Positions 46,368-55,599 of a stretch of DNA of 64,000 nucleotides are shown here, piece by piece. The notes under the pieces are model-generated. The model was not told the origin of the DNA. It ran no database searches and saw only the letters and a program-made list of their open reading frames with translations. Location: the NCBI GenBank assembly GCA_046352935.1, contig JAXMGR010000004.1, positions 171,649 to 235,648 of the forward strand, read 5' to 3'. Source of the DNA: CAYWMY01 sp046352935. Its GTDB lineage: Bacteria; Pseudomonadota; Gammaproteobacteria; Steroidobacterales; Steroidobacteraceae. The number at the start of each line of letters is the position of its first letter. Position 1 is the first letter of the stretch. A program made the translations under genes and the position numbers.

Positions 46368-48644
46368 ATGACATCGACAACCGTAATTCGACTGACGCCA
46401 CTCGCCGTGGCGGTTGCTACAGTTCTCGGCAGTGCGCCTGTACAGGCGCAGTCCCAGCAGGCCGGCGCTTCCACGCAGCTGGAGGAGATCGTCGTGACGG
46501 GCCAGCGGCGCGAGGAGCGGCTGCAGGAAGCGGCGGTCGCGGTCAACGCGTTCACGGCAGAAACGCTGGCCAACGCCAACGTCTCGCGGCCAGGGGACGT
46601 GCTGAAGCTCGCGCCCAATGTGACCTTCGTTCAATCCAACCACCCGGGGGAGTTCTACGTGACCATCCGGGGAAATACGCAGACGCGCCTCGGTGAGAGC
46701 TCGGTTGCGCTGGTTGTCGACGGCGTGCAGTCCCTCGACCAGAACAGCATCAACCAGGAACTGTTCGACATCCAGCAGATCGAGGTCCTCAAGGGGCCAC
46801 AGGGTGCACTCTACGGGAGGAATGCGATCGGCGGCGCGCTTGTGATCCGCACCAGGGAGCCGAACTTCGAGAAAGTCGAGGGAAAAGCGAAGATCGGTTA
46901 TGCCAATGGACATGAGAAGACCGGGCAGCTGAGCGTCTCGGGTCCTCTGGGCACGAATTTCGCCGTCCGGGCCGGCGTGTCCTATCTGGATCGCGACGGC
47001 TTCTACAGGAACGAAAACACTGGTGAGCACGTCGACCGCTTCCGCGACAGCAGTGCCTTCCTGCGCGGTCTGTGGAAGATCAACGACGCCGTGACCGGCG
47101 ACTTCCGCATCGGTGGCACGAAGATGAAGGGCGGCGGTATCAACTGGAACGCGATCCTCGTGCTGCCCCCGGCGTTCGGCGGGAATGCGGACGTCATGTC
47201 CGGAGACAACACGGATCTGCCTTACGTCAACAACATTCACGGATTCTCGAAGAACGATCGCTTCAACGCGTCGATGAAGTGGGACTTCGACCTGGGACCC
47301 GCGAAGCTGATCTCGACGACATCCTACGCGATGCTGAAGGACAACTACGGGTCGGACTCCTACCCGTACTTCAACGACGCAGGTCTCTTCTACGTGTTCT
47401 TCCCCGGCTCTACGCCGATCGGGCTCGGTGCGCAGACGCAGGAGCTGTACCGCAAGTCGCGGATCCTCTCACAGGAATTCCGCATCCAGTCCGAGACCGA
47501 TTCTCCGCTGCGATGGATGGCCGGCGCCTACTACGCCAGGTTCAGGATTCACAACATGTCGACCACCGGCGCCGACACGAACGGCGTGCTGCTGGGACTC
47601 GGACCCTACCCCTACGGTTCGCAGAACCAGACACTCGGATACCTGAACGACAAGAACAACAACAAGGCGTACGCTCTCTTCGGCAACGCTTCCTACGAAA
47701 TGGGGCCGGTCGAGCTGACCGCGTCCGTGCGCTATGACAAGGAGAGGAAGAAGCAGACGGACAACGCGTTCCCGGGTACGCCGGACATCAACGATCCGAA
47801 GCAGATCCCGACCTGGGCCGTGCAGGCGTGGCGCTCGCGGAAGGGCTCATTCAGCCAGTGGCAGCCGAAGTTCTCCGCACGCTGGAAGGCGACTGAAGAC
47901 ATCAACCTCTACGCGTCCTGGGGCAAGGGCTTCAAGACGGGCGGCTTCAATCCCTTCGGCACCGGCGCACTGCTGCGCTCTTTCAATCCGGCGAGCACTG
48001 TCGAGGACATCTTCCCGAAAGAAGCTGCAGACACCTGGGAAGTCGGCGTCAAGACAACATGGCTCGACCGCAGGGTGAGCTTCAATGCCGCTTACTTCGA
48101 GACGAAGTCGAAGAACGCCCAGCTGCTGGAATTCTTCCCGCAGGCCACCCTGCAGGCCGTATCCACGGCGGACAAGGTAAAGATGAAAGGCTTTGAACTC
48201 GAGCTGCAGGCACGTCCCGTCGAGGGTCTGGACCTCATTGCGTCCTACGGCGACCTGGACGCCAAGGTCACGGCGTTCGCTGCGCAGCCGACGTTCGTCG
48301 GCAACAAGCGCCCGTCGACCTCGCCGTTCACGTTGCTGCTCGGCGCGCAGTTGTCTCACGCGCTGCCGATGCAGGACTGGGAGTTCGTGGTGCGCGGCGA
48401 TTTCACGCGCCAGGGCAAGACGACCTGGGACTGGGCGGACACCCCTGGCGCGTATCGCAGTGCCTTCAATGTCGTAAACGCGCGCCTGGCTGTGCACAAC
48501 GAGCAATGGGAAGTGTCGGTCTGGAGCAAGAACCTGGGCAACAAGCACTACAACGCAGAGCACATCGTGCTGCTGCCGTTCGCGGGTGCGCTGTTCCGGG
48601 CGGCGCCGCGGCAGTATGGAGCTGAAGTCAGCTACCGCTTCTGA
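46368..48644 (+). CDS. TonB-dependent outer-membrane receptor
   Basis: 758 aa from the ATG at 46368. A signal peptide (about residues 1-28, cleavage after PVQA) is followed by a TonB box/plug region (LEEIVVTGQRREERLQEAAV, LKGPQGALYGRNAIGGALVI) and a 22-strand barrel ending in YGAEVSYRF with the terminal Phe. It takes up a large or scarce ligand; the surrounding catabolic genes suggest an organic substrate rather than iron, in the manner of receptors in sphingomonads and Steroidobacter-like bacteria. GGGGAG is upstream of the start. The next gene begins 10 nt after the stop. Confidence 0.93.
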   Translation: MTSTTVIRLTPLAVAVATVLGSAPVQAQSQQAGASTQLEEIVVTGQRREERLQEAAVAVNAFTAETLANANVSRPGDVLKLAPNVTFVQSNHPGEFYVTIRGNTQTRLGESSVALVVDGVQSLDQNSINQELFDIQQIEVLKGPQGALYGRNAIGGALVIRTREPNFEKVEGKAKIGYANGHEKTGQLSVSGPLGTNFAVRAGVSYLDRDGFYRNENTGEHVDRFRDSSAFLRGLWKINDAVTGDFRIGGTKMKGGGINWNAILVLPPAFGGNADVMSGDNTDLPYVNNIHGFSKNDRFNASMKWDFDLGPAKLISTTSYAMLKDNYGSDSYPYFNDAGLFYVFFPGSTPIGLGAQTQELYRKSRILSQEFRIQSETDSPLRWMAGAYYARFRIHNMSTTGADTNGVLLGLGPYPYGSQNQTLGYLNDKNNNKAYALFGNASYEMGPVELTASVRYDKERKKQTDNAFPGTPDINDPKQIPTWAVQAWRSRKGSFSQWQPKFSARWKATEDINLYASWGKGFKTGGFNPFGTGALLRSFNPASTVEDIFPKEAADTWEVGVKTTWLDRRVSFNAAYFETKSKNAQLLEFFPQATLQAVSTADKVKMKGFELELQARPVEGLDLIASYGDLDAKVTAFAAQPTFVGNKRPSTSPFTLLLGAQLSHALPMQDWEFVVRGDFTRQGKTTWDWADTPGAYRSAFNVVNARLAVHNEQWEVSVWSKNLGNKHYNAEHIVLLPFAGALFRAAPRQYGAEVSYRF

Positions 48645-48654
48645 GGGTACGTCA

Positions 48655-49200
48655 GTGAATGTCAGACGCCGCGAACTGTTGAAAGCCAGTGTGTGGATCA
48701 CCGGGGGCGCGGCAGGTGTCGTCGGCGCGGCGGCGGAGGCGGGATCGGGAGGGCCTCGTCGATGCGATGCTGCCGCGGCTGATCATGACCTCGCGTCTCT
48801 CGCTGCGGCGTTCGACCGCCTGTCCTGGACTCTGAATACAGGAGATTCCACTGGCTTCCTCGCAGCGTTCGACGAGCGGGCAGTCGTCATCGACGAGGAC
48901 GCGCCATTTCGCATGTCCAAGGCCGGGTTCGTCGAGCACCTTGGCTTCCATGGGAGCGGGATGTGGGAGGGCTTCGCCTGGGTTCCACGCGACGGCCGTC
49001 ACGTGGTGCGTGGTGACAGTGGATTCACGGCGGGTACCGTCACCTTCCGCGGAAAGCCGGTGGACGCGGGCTTCCGGCTGCGCCACATGATGTTCACGAT
49101 CAGCTGGCGCCGCGATACGGGTACCTGGCGCGTCGTCTGTTTCCACCAGTCGCCGGTGCGGGGTCACGCGGACGGCCCGTCGCCGGGCTCCGGAGACTGA
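48655..49200 (+). CDS. Tat-exported SnoaL-like protein
   Basis: 181 aa from the GTG at 48655. The N-terminus MNVRRRELLKASVWITGG is a twin-arginine signal followed by a hydrophobic stretch with an Ala-rich cleavage region. The mature domain has the SnoaL pattern (TGDSTGFLAAFDERAVVIDE, AGFRLRHMMFTISWR). It is a paralogue of the next gene: both share VIDEDxPF, EHxxFHxSGxW, GKPxDAGFRLRH and a GH..G.SPG end, yet the second has no export signal. It begins 10 nt after the TonB-dependent receptor and is probably co-transcribed. Confidence 0.78.
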   Translation: MNVRRRELLKASVWITGGAAGVVGAAAEAGSGGPRRCDAAAADHDLASLAAAFDRLSWTLNTGDSTGFLAAFDERAVVIDEDAPFRMSKAGFVEHLGFHGSGMWEGFAWVPRDGRHVVRGDSGFTAGTVTFRGKPVDAGFRLRHMMFTISWRRDTGTWRVVCFHQSPVRGHADGPSPGSGD

Positions 49201-49201
49201 C

Positions 49202-49627
49202 ATGATTGCACGTGTGGCCGACGAGACATCGCTCGCCGCGGACTTCGAGACGGCATTCAGTGCGTTCCGGGACGGTGGCGAGGTGGCGAGCTTCGACGCG
49301 TTCTTCGACGATGCCGGCTTCGTCATTGATGAGGACACGCCGTTCCTTCTCGACAAGGCACAGTTCAGCGAGCACATGGACTTCCACCGGAGCGGCGTCT
49401 GGTCGAAGCGGGAGTGGATCGTACGCGAGGCACGCTTCGACGTGTGGGGTACGACCGGCGTCGTCAGCGCCTATTTCACCCTGCGTGGCAAGCCGAAGGA
49501 TGCCGGCTTCCGGTTGCGGCACGGAGTGTGCACCGTCGGCTGCTACTGGGACGGGCGGCGCTGGCGCGGCGTCACATTGAACATCGACACGTTGTCCGGC
49601 CACATCGAGGGCGCTTCGCCAGGGTGA
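49202..49627 (+). CDS. cytoplasmic SnoaL-like protein, paralogue of the gene at 48655
   Basis: 141 aa, starting 1 nt after the preceding stop. DDAGFVIDEDTPFLLDKAQF, SEHMDFHRSGVW and RGKPKDAGFRLRHGVC align along the whole mature part of the 48655 product. There is no signal sequence, so the two copies are sorted to different compartments. The substrate is unknown. Confidence 0.78.
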   Translation: MIARVADETSLAADFETAFSAFRDGGEVASFDAFFDDAGFVIDEDTPFLLDKAQFSEHMDFHRSGVWSKREWIVREARFDVWGTTGVVSAYFTLRGKPKDAGFRLRHGVCTVGCYWDGRRWRGVTLNIDTLSGHIEGASPG

Positions 49628-49737
49628 CGGGCCGTCAGCATTGCCAGATCGCAGGCTGGTGTGCAGGAGAAGTTCTCTAGCGACCCGACTGTTTCGATGT
49701 CGGATGAAGCTACTGGGGCAATGAAAGAGGAGCAGAG

Positions 49738-51321
49738 ATGAACGCAGCGGTTACACCAGCCATCGTCGCAGATCTCGAGCGCATGCTGGGTGCTGGTAAT
49801 GTCCGGACAGACGCCGGAGCCTGTCACTTCTACTCGCGCGATCTGAGCTTTCGTCATTACTCACCCGCGGTGGCGGTTGTGAGTCCCGACGGGATCGATC
49901 AACTGTCGACGGTCGTCGCGTCGGCGACACGTGCCGGCCACCCGGTCGTCGCTCGTGGCGGCGGCATGTCCTATACGGGAGGGTATACGCCCGAGCGGCC
50001 CGGCACGATCCTCGTCGACATGCGGCGCATGAACCGCGTGCTGGAAGTCAACCGTGAGGACATGTATGTCGTCGTCGAGTGCGGGTGCACCTGGAAGTCG
50101 TTGTTCGAAGCGTTGAATCCGCTCGGGCTCCGCACACCATACTGGGGGCCGTTGTCGGGTATGTACGCGACGGTGGGCGGGGCCTTGTCACAGAACAGCC
50201 TGTTTCATGGGTCGGGAACGGAGCGCACGGTCGCTGACAGTGTGATCGGACTGAAGGTCGTACTGGCGGATGGTACCGTGCTCGAGACTGGATCGGGTTC
50301 GCACCGGTACAGCAATGCGTTCTGGCGCCACTTCGGTCCGGACCTCACGGGAATGTTCACGGCCGACACCGGGGCATTCGGCATCAAGGCTGTAGCAGTG
50401 CTGCGCCTGCAGACGCTGCAGAGCCACACGGCATATCTGTCGCACAAGTTCGATTCCCTGACGGCGATGCTGAAAGCGCAGCTGCGCATCTCCCGGCTGG
50501 GCATTTCGTCCGAGTGCTACGGCTTCGATCCCTATTACAACGCCGGATTCGAGAAACAGGGCATAACATTCGAGGAGGGCTTGTCGATCGTCGGTAAGGT
50601 CGCGCGCCGTGGCGGGCTCAAGGGGATCACTGGCGCTGCGAAGGTGGCGCTCGGTGGAAAGCGCATCCTGAAGAACGTCCCCTACAGCCTGCACATGACC
50701 TTCGACGGACACACGGAGGTGGTGGCCGCGGAGCACATGGATCTCGCTGCCGACATCTGTGTCGAGGAAGGAGGAACGGAAATGGTGGATTCCATTCCAC
50801 GCGTATTCCGGGCGCAGCCCTTCAGTGGCGTGCGCACCATCCTGCTCGGCGCGGACGGCGAGGTCTGGATTCCCGTCCATGGCTTCTTCCCTCTGTCCAA
50901 GGCGATCCCCGCGGCACAGGCCACCGAGGTATTTTTCGCCGAGAACAAGCCGCTCATGGATCAGTGGGGAATCAAGACGTCGTACCTGACGTGCTTTGCG
51001 GGGACGGAGTTCGTCATCGAGCCGAGCTTCTACTGGCACGATGAGCTCGGGGAGTTCCGGCTGTCTCTGATCGAGCCGGAGTTCGCGGACAGGTGGAGGA
51101 ACATCCCCGCAAACGAGGAGCGTCGAGCCGTCGTTCTCGGGCTGCGCGACCGCCTGCGCGACCTGTTCGATCAGCAGGGGGCGCTGCATCTGCAGATCGG
51201 GAAGTACTACCCCTACATGGAGCACATGACCAGTCCGGTGGTGCCGCGGGTTCTCAACGGCATCAAGGACCTGCTCGATCCCCAGCGTCTCGTCAATCCC
51301 GGAGCGCTCGGATTGCGTTGA
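49738..51321 (+). CDS. FAD-linked oxidase (PCMH/VAO family, GlcD-like)
   Basis: 527 aa. The PCMH-type FAD domain is clear: HYSPAVAVVSPDGIDQLSTV, HPVVARGGGMSYTGGYTPER, WGPLSGMYATVGGALSQNSL. The C-terminal cap carries the flavin-contact HLQIGKYYPYME and DPQRLVNPGALGLR. Relatives include glycolate, lactate and vanillyl-alcohol-type oxidases. There is no signal peptide. GAGGAG lies before the ATG. It likely oxidises a hydroxy or phenolic substrate taken in through the receptor, which is inference. Confidence 0.9.
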   Translation: MNAAVTPAIVADLERMLGAGNVRTDAGACHFYSRDLSFRHYSPAVAVVSPDGIDQLSTVVASATRAGHPVVARGGGMSYTGGYTPERPGTILVDMRRMNRVLEVNREDMYVVVECGCTWKSLFEALNPLGLRTPYWGPLSGMYATVGGALSQNSLFHGSGTERTVADSVIGLKVVLADGTVLETGSGSHRYSNAFWRHFGPDLTGMFTADTGAFGIKAVAVLRLQTLQSHTAYLSHKFDSLTAMLKAQLRISRLGISSECYGFDPYYNAGFEKQGITFEEGLSIVGKVARRGGLKGITGAAKVALGGKRILKNVPYSLHMTFDGHTEVVAAEHMDLAADICVEEGGTEMVDSIPRVFRAQPFSGVRTILLGADGEVWIPVHGFFPLSKAIPAAQATEVFFAENKPLMDQWGIKTSYLTCFAGTEFVIEPSFYWHDELGEFRLSLIEPEFADRWRNIPANEERRAVVLGLRDRLRDLFDQQGALHLQIGKYYPYMEHMTSPVVPRVLNGIKDLLDPQRLVNPGALGLR

Positions 51322-51386
51322 GCTGGCCTCATGACAAGCTTCCGTGCCGTGTTTGGAGCCCGGGCATGCGACGAGGAGTGCGCATC

Positions 51387-52178
51387 ATGATCTTGAAGGG
51401 TTACGCGAATATCGAAGCAGGACAGATCCACTACAGGCGTGTGCATGGACCCGGGGTGCCGGTGGTCTGTCTGCACCAGACCGCGAGTTCAAGTGCCATG
51501 TGGGTGAAGGTCATGGAGCGAATGGCGGGCGAGCGGCCTTTCGTCGCTCTGGACACACCGGGCTTCGGCGGGTCATTCGACCCGCCCCGGGTTCCACCGT
51601 CGATGGGGACCTATGCGGAATGGCTGCTGGAGGCAATCGATGCGCTCGGCATCGGTCAGTTCCATGTCCTGGGTCATCACACCGGAGCATGCATCGCCGT
51701 CGAGATGGCCTCTCGCCAGGCGGAGCGCGTGGTCTCGGTGGCGATGATCGGCGCTGTGCCGCTCACGGAGGACGAGCGCAACGAATTCAAGCAGCACTAT
51801 TCGACGCCATTCTCACCGACGGTGGATGGCAGCTACCTGAAGGCGACCTGGGACTATCTTCAGGGTCTCGGCGCGCATGGCGACCTCGCGCTGCATCACC
51901 GTGAGGTCGTCGATACGCTGCGTGCCTACATGGGTCGGTACATGGCATACACGAACGTTTGGCGCCAGGACTTCACTGCGCTGTTCACGCGGATCAATGT
52001 GCCGATGCTGCTGATGTGCGCCGAGGACGATGTTCTGTGGGCGTACTTCGACCGCGCAAAGACACTCAGGCCCGACGCGGATGCGGTGACGTTGAAGGGG
52101 GCGAACTTCGAGCCCGATCTCGATCCCAACGGGCTCGTCAGCGCCTATCGGACTTTCCTTTCGAAGCACAGGCTCTGA
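51387..52178 (+). CDS. alpha/beta-hydrolase-fold protein without a serine nucleophile
   Basis: 263 aa from the ATG at 51387, with GAGGAG 9 nt upstream. The fold is evident: VVCLHQTASSSAMW, VALDTPGFGGSFDPP, IDALGIGQFHVLGHHTGA and MLLMCAEDDVLW. At the nucleophile elbow Gly-x-Ser-x-Gly reads G96-H-H-T-G100, so His98 takes the place of Ser, and the usual catalytic His near the end is absent (LKGANFEPDLDP). It is a paralogue of the protein at 52785, which has the same changes. It may be non-hydrolytic or use another mechanism. Confidence 0.82.
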   Translation: MILKGYANIEAGQIHYRRVHGPGVPVVCLHQTASSSAMWVKVMERMAGERPFVALDTPGFGGSFDPPRVPPSMGTYAEWLLEAIDALGIGQFHVLGHHTGACIAVEMASRQAERVVSVAMIGAVPLTEDERNEFKQHYSTPFSPTVDGSYLKATWDYLQGLGAHGDLALHHREVVDTLRAYMGRYMAYTNVWRQDFTALFTRINVPMLLMCAEDDVLWAYFDRAKTLRPDADAVTLKGANFEPDLDPNGLVSAYRTFLSKHRL

Positions 52179-52203
52179 GGCAGCGGCAGGACGGAGGTCC
52201 CCG

Positions 52204-52770
52204 ATGAGCGAGATGAACATCACCCGCCGCGACCTTGCACGCTTGGGGCTGGGCGGCGCGGCCGGGCTCGTTGCGGCGGTCGGGGTGCTCGCGGGCCAGG
52301 AGGATGCCGGCGACACGCGCAGGCCGGCCACGAGCGGTGCGGTCAAGGGGCTCGATTACTCGAAGTTTCGCCTGTACTCGGTGCAGGATGCCGATCTCGA
52401 CCGGGCACCGGGGTATGAATTCCCGTTCATTCCGGGCTCACAGTTCAAGGCCGTCAACACCGGTATCGACGAGCCCGCGGTGCAGGTGAATTTCGAGGAT
52501 TTCCTGCCCGGTCCGGACATCGTCTGGTCGATGTTCCATGACGAGGTGCAGTACGTGACATCCGGGCGCGCTGAAATCACGTACCACCTGCCGCCACTCA
52601 TGCAGGAGACGGGTACCGTGGTGGCAGGACCCGGTTCTATCTACCTGCTGCCACGGGGCGCGCGGATCCGCTGGCGAGTGCTGGGCAGCGAGCCTTTCCG
52701 CCACCTGTGCGTATGCATACCCAACCCGGGTTATCCGATCCCGGTTGCCGCCAGCGTGCAGCAAGGCTGA
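52204..52770 (+). CDS. Tat-exported cupin protein
   Basis: 188 aa. The N-terminus has a twin-arginine motif (NITRRDLARLGLGGAAGL) followed by a hydrophobic segment. A single cupin barrel follows: FHDEVQYVTSGRAEITYH contains the first cupin motif with His and Glu, and GPGSIYLLPRGARIRWRVL with FRHLCVCIPNPGYP is the second half. It lies between two hydrolase-fold paralogues, each within 26 nt, and so is part of the same operon. Function unknown. Confidence 0.76.
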   Translation: MSEMNITRRDLARLGLGGAAGLVAAVGVLAGQEDAGDTRRPATSGAVKGLDYSKFRLYSVQDADLDRAPGYEFPFIPGSQFKAVNTGIDEPAVQVNFEDFLPGPDIVWSMFHDEVQYVTSGRAEITYHLPPLMQETGTVVAGPGSIYLLPRGARIRWRVLGSEPFRHLCVCIPNPGYPIPVAASVQQG

Positions 52771-52784
52771 AGGCAGGTGATGGC

Positions 52785-53612
52785 ATGACCACGGCCAGCG
52801 ACGCGAACCGGTCCCGGGTACGGCGCGGCTACGTCGACACACCGGGAGGGCAGGTGCACTACCGGCGCTCGGGCCTGCCTGGTCGGCCGGTGATTGGATT
52901 CTTCCACCAGACTGCGTCGTCGGGCCGCATGTTCGAACTCGTGATGCGTGAGCTCGGGCCGCGCTACGACTGCTACGCGTTCGATACACCAGGCTTCGGG
53001 CAGTCCTGGCAGCCGACCGAGGTACCATCCGTGCGCTGGCTGGCCGAGCGGCTCATCGAAGCGGTGGACGCGCTCGGCATCGGTGATCTCGTGCTCTGTG
53101 GACACCACACGGGCGGCTGCATCGCACTCGAGATCGCGCTCGCAGTCCCAGCGCGGATACGCGCGTTGTCGATCATCGGGCCGGTTACACCCACGCCGGA
53201 AGAGCGCATCGAGTACGCGAAGGTGTTCACTGAGCCGTTCCGGCCTGATGCGGGCGGTGACTTCCTGCCAGTCGCCTGGGACTATCTGAAAAGGATCGGT
53301 GCCGCGAGCTCCGTCGCGCTGCATACCGCCGAGCTGGTCGACCACCTCATTGCGTGGCGCACGATGCCGCTCGCATTCGGTGCAGTATGGCGCCAGGACG
53401 TGTTCGCGGGGCTCAGATCGCTGCGCGCACCGTTGCAGTTCATGTGCTCGAAGGACGACGTGTTGTGGCCGATGTTCGCACGTGCCTGCGAGATGCGGCC
53501 CGACGCGGCGACGGCGATCGTCGATGGTGGCGACTACCAGCCAGACCGCGATCCTCAGGGCGTGGCGAATGCGCTCGCGGCTTTCGTCGACGGTCTGCCG
53601 GAGGCACGTTGA
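52785..53612 (+). CDS. alpha/beta-hydrolase-fold protein without a serine nucleophile (second copy)
   Basis: 275 aa from the ATG at 52785. It matches the product of 51387 over its full length: FFHQTASSGRMF, FDTPGFGQSW, VDALGIGDLVLCGHHTGGC and MCSKDDVLWPMF. The elbow is G106-H-H-T-G110, with His108 at the serine position, and the C-terminal catalytic His is absent (DGGDYQPDRDP). Keeping the same unusual residues in two diverged copies points to a conserved function rather than decay. Confidence 0.82.
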   Translation: MTTASDANRSRVRRGYVDTPGGQVHYRRSGLPGRPVIGFFHQTASSGRMFELVMRELGPRYDCYAFDTPGFGQSWQPTEVPSVRWLAERLIEAVDALGIGDLVLCGHHTGGCIALEIALAVPARIRALSIIGPVTPTPEERIEYAKVFTEPFRPDAGGDFLPVAWDYLKRIGAASSVALHTAELVDHLIAWRTMPLAFGAVWRQDVFAGLRSLRAPLQFMCSKDDVLWPMFARACEMRPDAATAIVDGGDYQPDRDPQGVANALAAFVDGLPEAR

Positions 53613-53740
53613 GCACCCGGTCGATCACAGGTCGTGTGGCTTCGTGCCGCTCTCCTGCCCCGGAGCGCCGTGCGGTGCGTGTCGGCCCGCGAGAATCGCG
53701 CCGGAATGACTTCTATGAATCCTTCATCCAGGAGTGAGAG

Positions 53741-54760
53741 ATGAAGAAGTACGAGCATTGGCATCGCGACGAGCCGACATTCTACGATCTGCTGGCTTTG
53801 GAGCGCGCGCCAATCGATGCGCCCGACGGTCTTGCGGGATTGAAGGGCGCGATGATGAGCCGCGACCCGAAGAGTGGCAGTGTCACCTGGGTTGTGGAGA
53901 TTCCGCCAGGTTGGCGGAGCCGCAGCGACGCGAAGGCCGGCACGATCGAGTGCTTCCTGCTCCGCGGCGACCTGTCGCTGGGAGACAGCACGGTTGGCTC
54001 CTCCGGCTACGTGCAGCTTGCGCAGGGTTGCGGCGGCGGCGAGTTGCGCTCGACGAACGGTGCGCTCGCGATTGTGTTCTGGAATCCGAATCTTCCCGGC
54101 TATCCCTATCCCATCACGCGCAACAGGACCTGCAACCCGTGGACACGCGACTGGGTGAACAGCATGCCGGGCGCGCATGGCGTGATGCACAAGTCGCTGC
54201 GACTGCCCGATTCTGTGCCACACCCCACGGACGAGGGCTTCGACGGCGGGCCCGGTGGGTACCTCCGGTTGCAGTACATTGTGCCGCAGATGATCGCGGA
54301 CATGGAGCACGTACACCATGAGTGCTGGGAGGAAATCGTCCTGCTGCAAGGCGATGTGCTGCTGCTCAATGAAGGCCAGATGGGCATCGGCAGTGTGGTG
54401 TCGCATCCGCAGGAGTGGTATCACGCGCCCTTCACATCGCGCAGCGGTGCGGTGATCCTCGTTCACACCGATGCGCCGATGGGGTATCCGTGGCCGCCAC
54501 GTCCCTATCCGCAGGGCCGCAAGCTCTGTGAGTGCTATCTCGCTGACTCGAGGTGGGACGTACCGACCCAGCACGTCCCGTGGAGCGCCCATCCCCTGGC
54601 CGAGCAGCAGGAGGCGGATCCTGCATACCAGGCCTGGCGCAGGACCCGGGAAGGGTCCAGATGGGGCGGCTACGAATCCACGGACGCGGATGTGCCTCAC
54701 AGGCCGGGTGGCCGCGGCACGGCGACGGATTTCCGAGCGAGCTGGAAGCGGGAGTGTTGA
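53741..54760 (+). CDS. bicupin-like protein
   Basis: 339 aa with a CAGGAG site before the ATG. Two cupin-like halves can be followed: AGTIECFLLRGDLSLGDST (about residues 65-84) and ADMEHVHHECWEEIVLLQGD (about 190-209), the latter with a His/Glu metal-type motif. The His-rich and Trp-rich C-terminus has HVPWSAHPLAEQQEADP. I cannot name the substrate; relatives include dioxygenases and ring-modifying cupins. It lies 128 nt after the hydrolase-fold gene. Confidence 0.7.
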   Translation: MKKYEHWHRDEPTFYDLLALERAPIDAPDGLAGLKGAMMSRDPKSGSVTWVVEIPPGWRSRSDAKAGTIECFLLRGDLSLGDSTVGSSGYVQLAQGCGGGELRSTNGALAIVFWNPNLPGYPYPITRNRTCNPWTRDWVNSMPGAHGVMHKSLRLPDSVPHPTDEGFDGGPGGYLRLQYIVPQMIADMEHVHHECWEEIVLLQGDVLLLNEGQMGIGSVVSHPQEWYHAPFTSRSGAVILVHTDAPMGYPWPPRPYPQGRKLCECYLADSRWDVPTQHVPWSAHPLAEQQEADPAYQAWRRTREGSRWGGYESTDADVPHRPGGRGTATDFRASWKREC

Positions 54761-54865
54761 CGGACATAGCCGGTTGGCATTTCCGGGGCACCCGCTGGAC
54801 GTATCGCGATAGGTGGCGTCCGGCACGGAATGTCGGCCGGCGTTGATAGCCTGCGTCTGCCTGCG

Positions 54866-54893
54866 TTGATGCCTGCAGGGGCTGTGCTATAAG
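54866..54893 (+). promoter_or_regulatory. candidate promoter of the MarR-like gene
   Basis: TTGATG (54866-54871) and TATAAG (54888-54893) are separated by 16 nt; the ATG is at 54923. It is the best sigma-70-like pair noted in this part of the window. Predicted by eye. Confidence 0.5.
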
Positions 54894-54922
54894 GCGTCTG
54901 GGCAGCTGGACGAGGACTTGGG

Positions 54923-55594
54923 ATGGTTGCAACTGAGAACAGTACGCCTGCGACCGCGGTCGCGGATGCCGGGACCAACGCGCATCTCTCGACGGACGGG
55001 CTCGCGGCGGCGCTGACGCAGTTCGAGATCTCCCTGATCCGCTGTCACGAGGCATTTTCAAGCTGGGCGTTCGAGCTGCAGAAGCATGCCAGCGGCATCC
55101 GCCTGAGTTTTCCGGACATTGCGCTGCTGCACTGCGTGCGTCTGCGTGGAGGCGCCACGACCCTCGCGGAGATGCTGATGTTCCTGCATCGACACGATCT
55201 TGCTGCCGTCCAGTACGGGTTGCGCAAGCTCGAAGCGCAGGGGCTTCTCAAGCGTAATCGCGTCACTGCGCGTCGCGAAGTGGCGTATTCGATCACCCCG
55301 GCCGGCGTCGCGGCGACGGTGGAGTACGGGCGGGCGCGCCAGCAGCTTCTCGTTGCCCTGTGCCACGAGACCGTCGGGATGCAGGGGTCTCTCGTCGACG
55401 CGACGGCTGTGCTCGAGCGATTGATCGGCATGTACGACCGGGCCATGCAGTCGATTCTGACCCACGACCTGTTCGTGCAGGCCCACAGTTCGCCGAAGTC
55501 GGAAACATCTTTTCCAGACGGTTCGCCAACGACCCCTGCACCGGGAAAGCCGTCGAACGGTACCCGAACCGCAAAGGCCGGTACCCGGCGATGA
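54923..55594 (+). CDS. MarR-like winged-helix regulator
   Basis: 223 aa. A central winged helix (LSFPDIALLHCVRLRGGATT, LRKLEAQGLLKRNRVTARRE, VAYSITPAGVAATVEYGRAR) is flanked by long helices for dimerisation; the last 40 residues are low-complexity and rich in Pro, Ser and Thr. It converges with the PNPOx/UbiD operon and follows the receptor/oxidase/cupin cluster, so it may control either. Confidence 0.82.
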   Translation: MVATENSTPATAVADAGTNAHLSTDGLAAALTQFEISLIRCHEAFSSWAFELQKHASGIRLSFPDIALLHCVRLRGGATTLAEMLMFLHRHDLAAVQYGLRKLEAQGLLKRNRVTARREVAYSITPAGVAATVEYGRARQQLLVALCHETVGMQGSLVDATAVLERLIGMYDRAMQSILTHDLFVQAHSSPKSETSFPDGSPTTPAPGKPSNGTRTAKAGTRR

Positions 55595-55599
55595 AGCGC

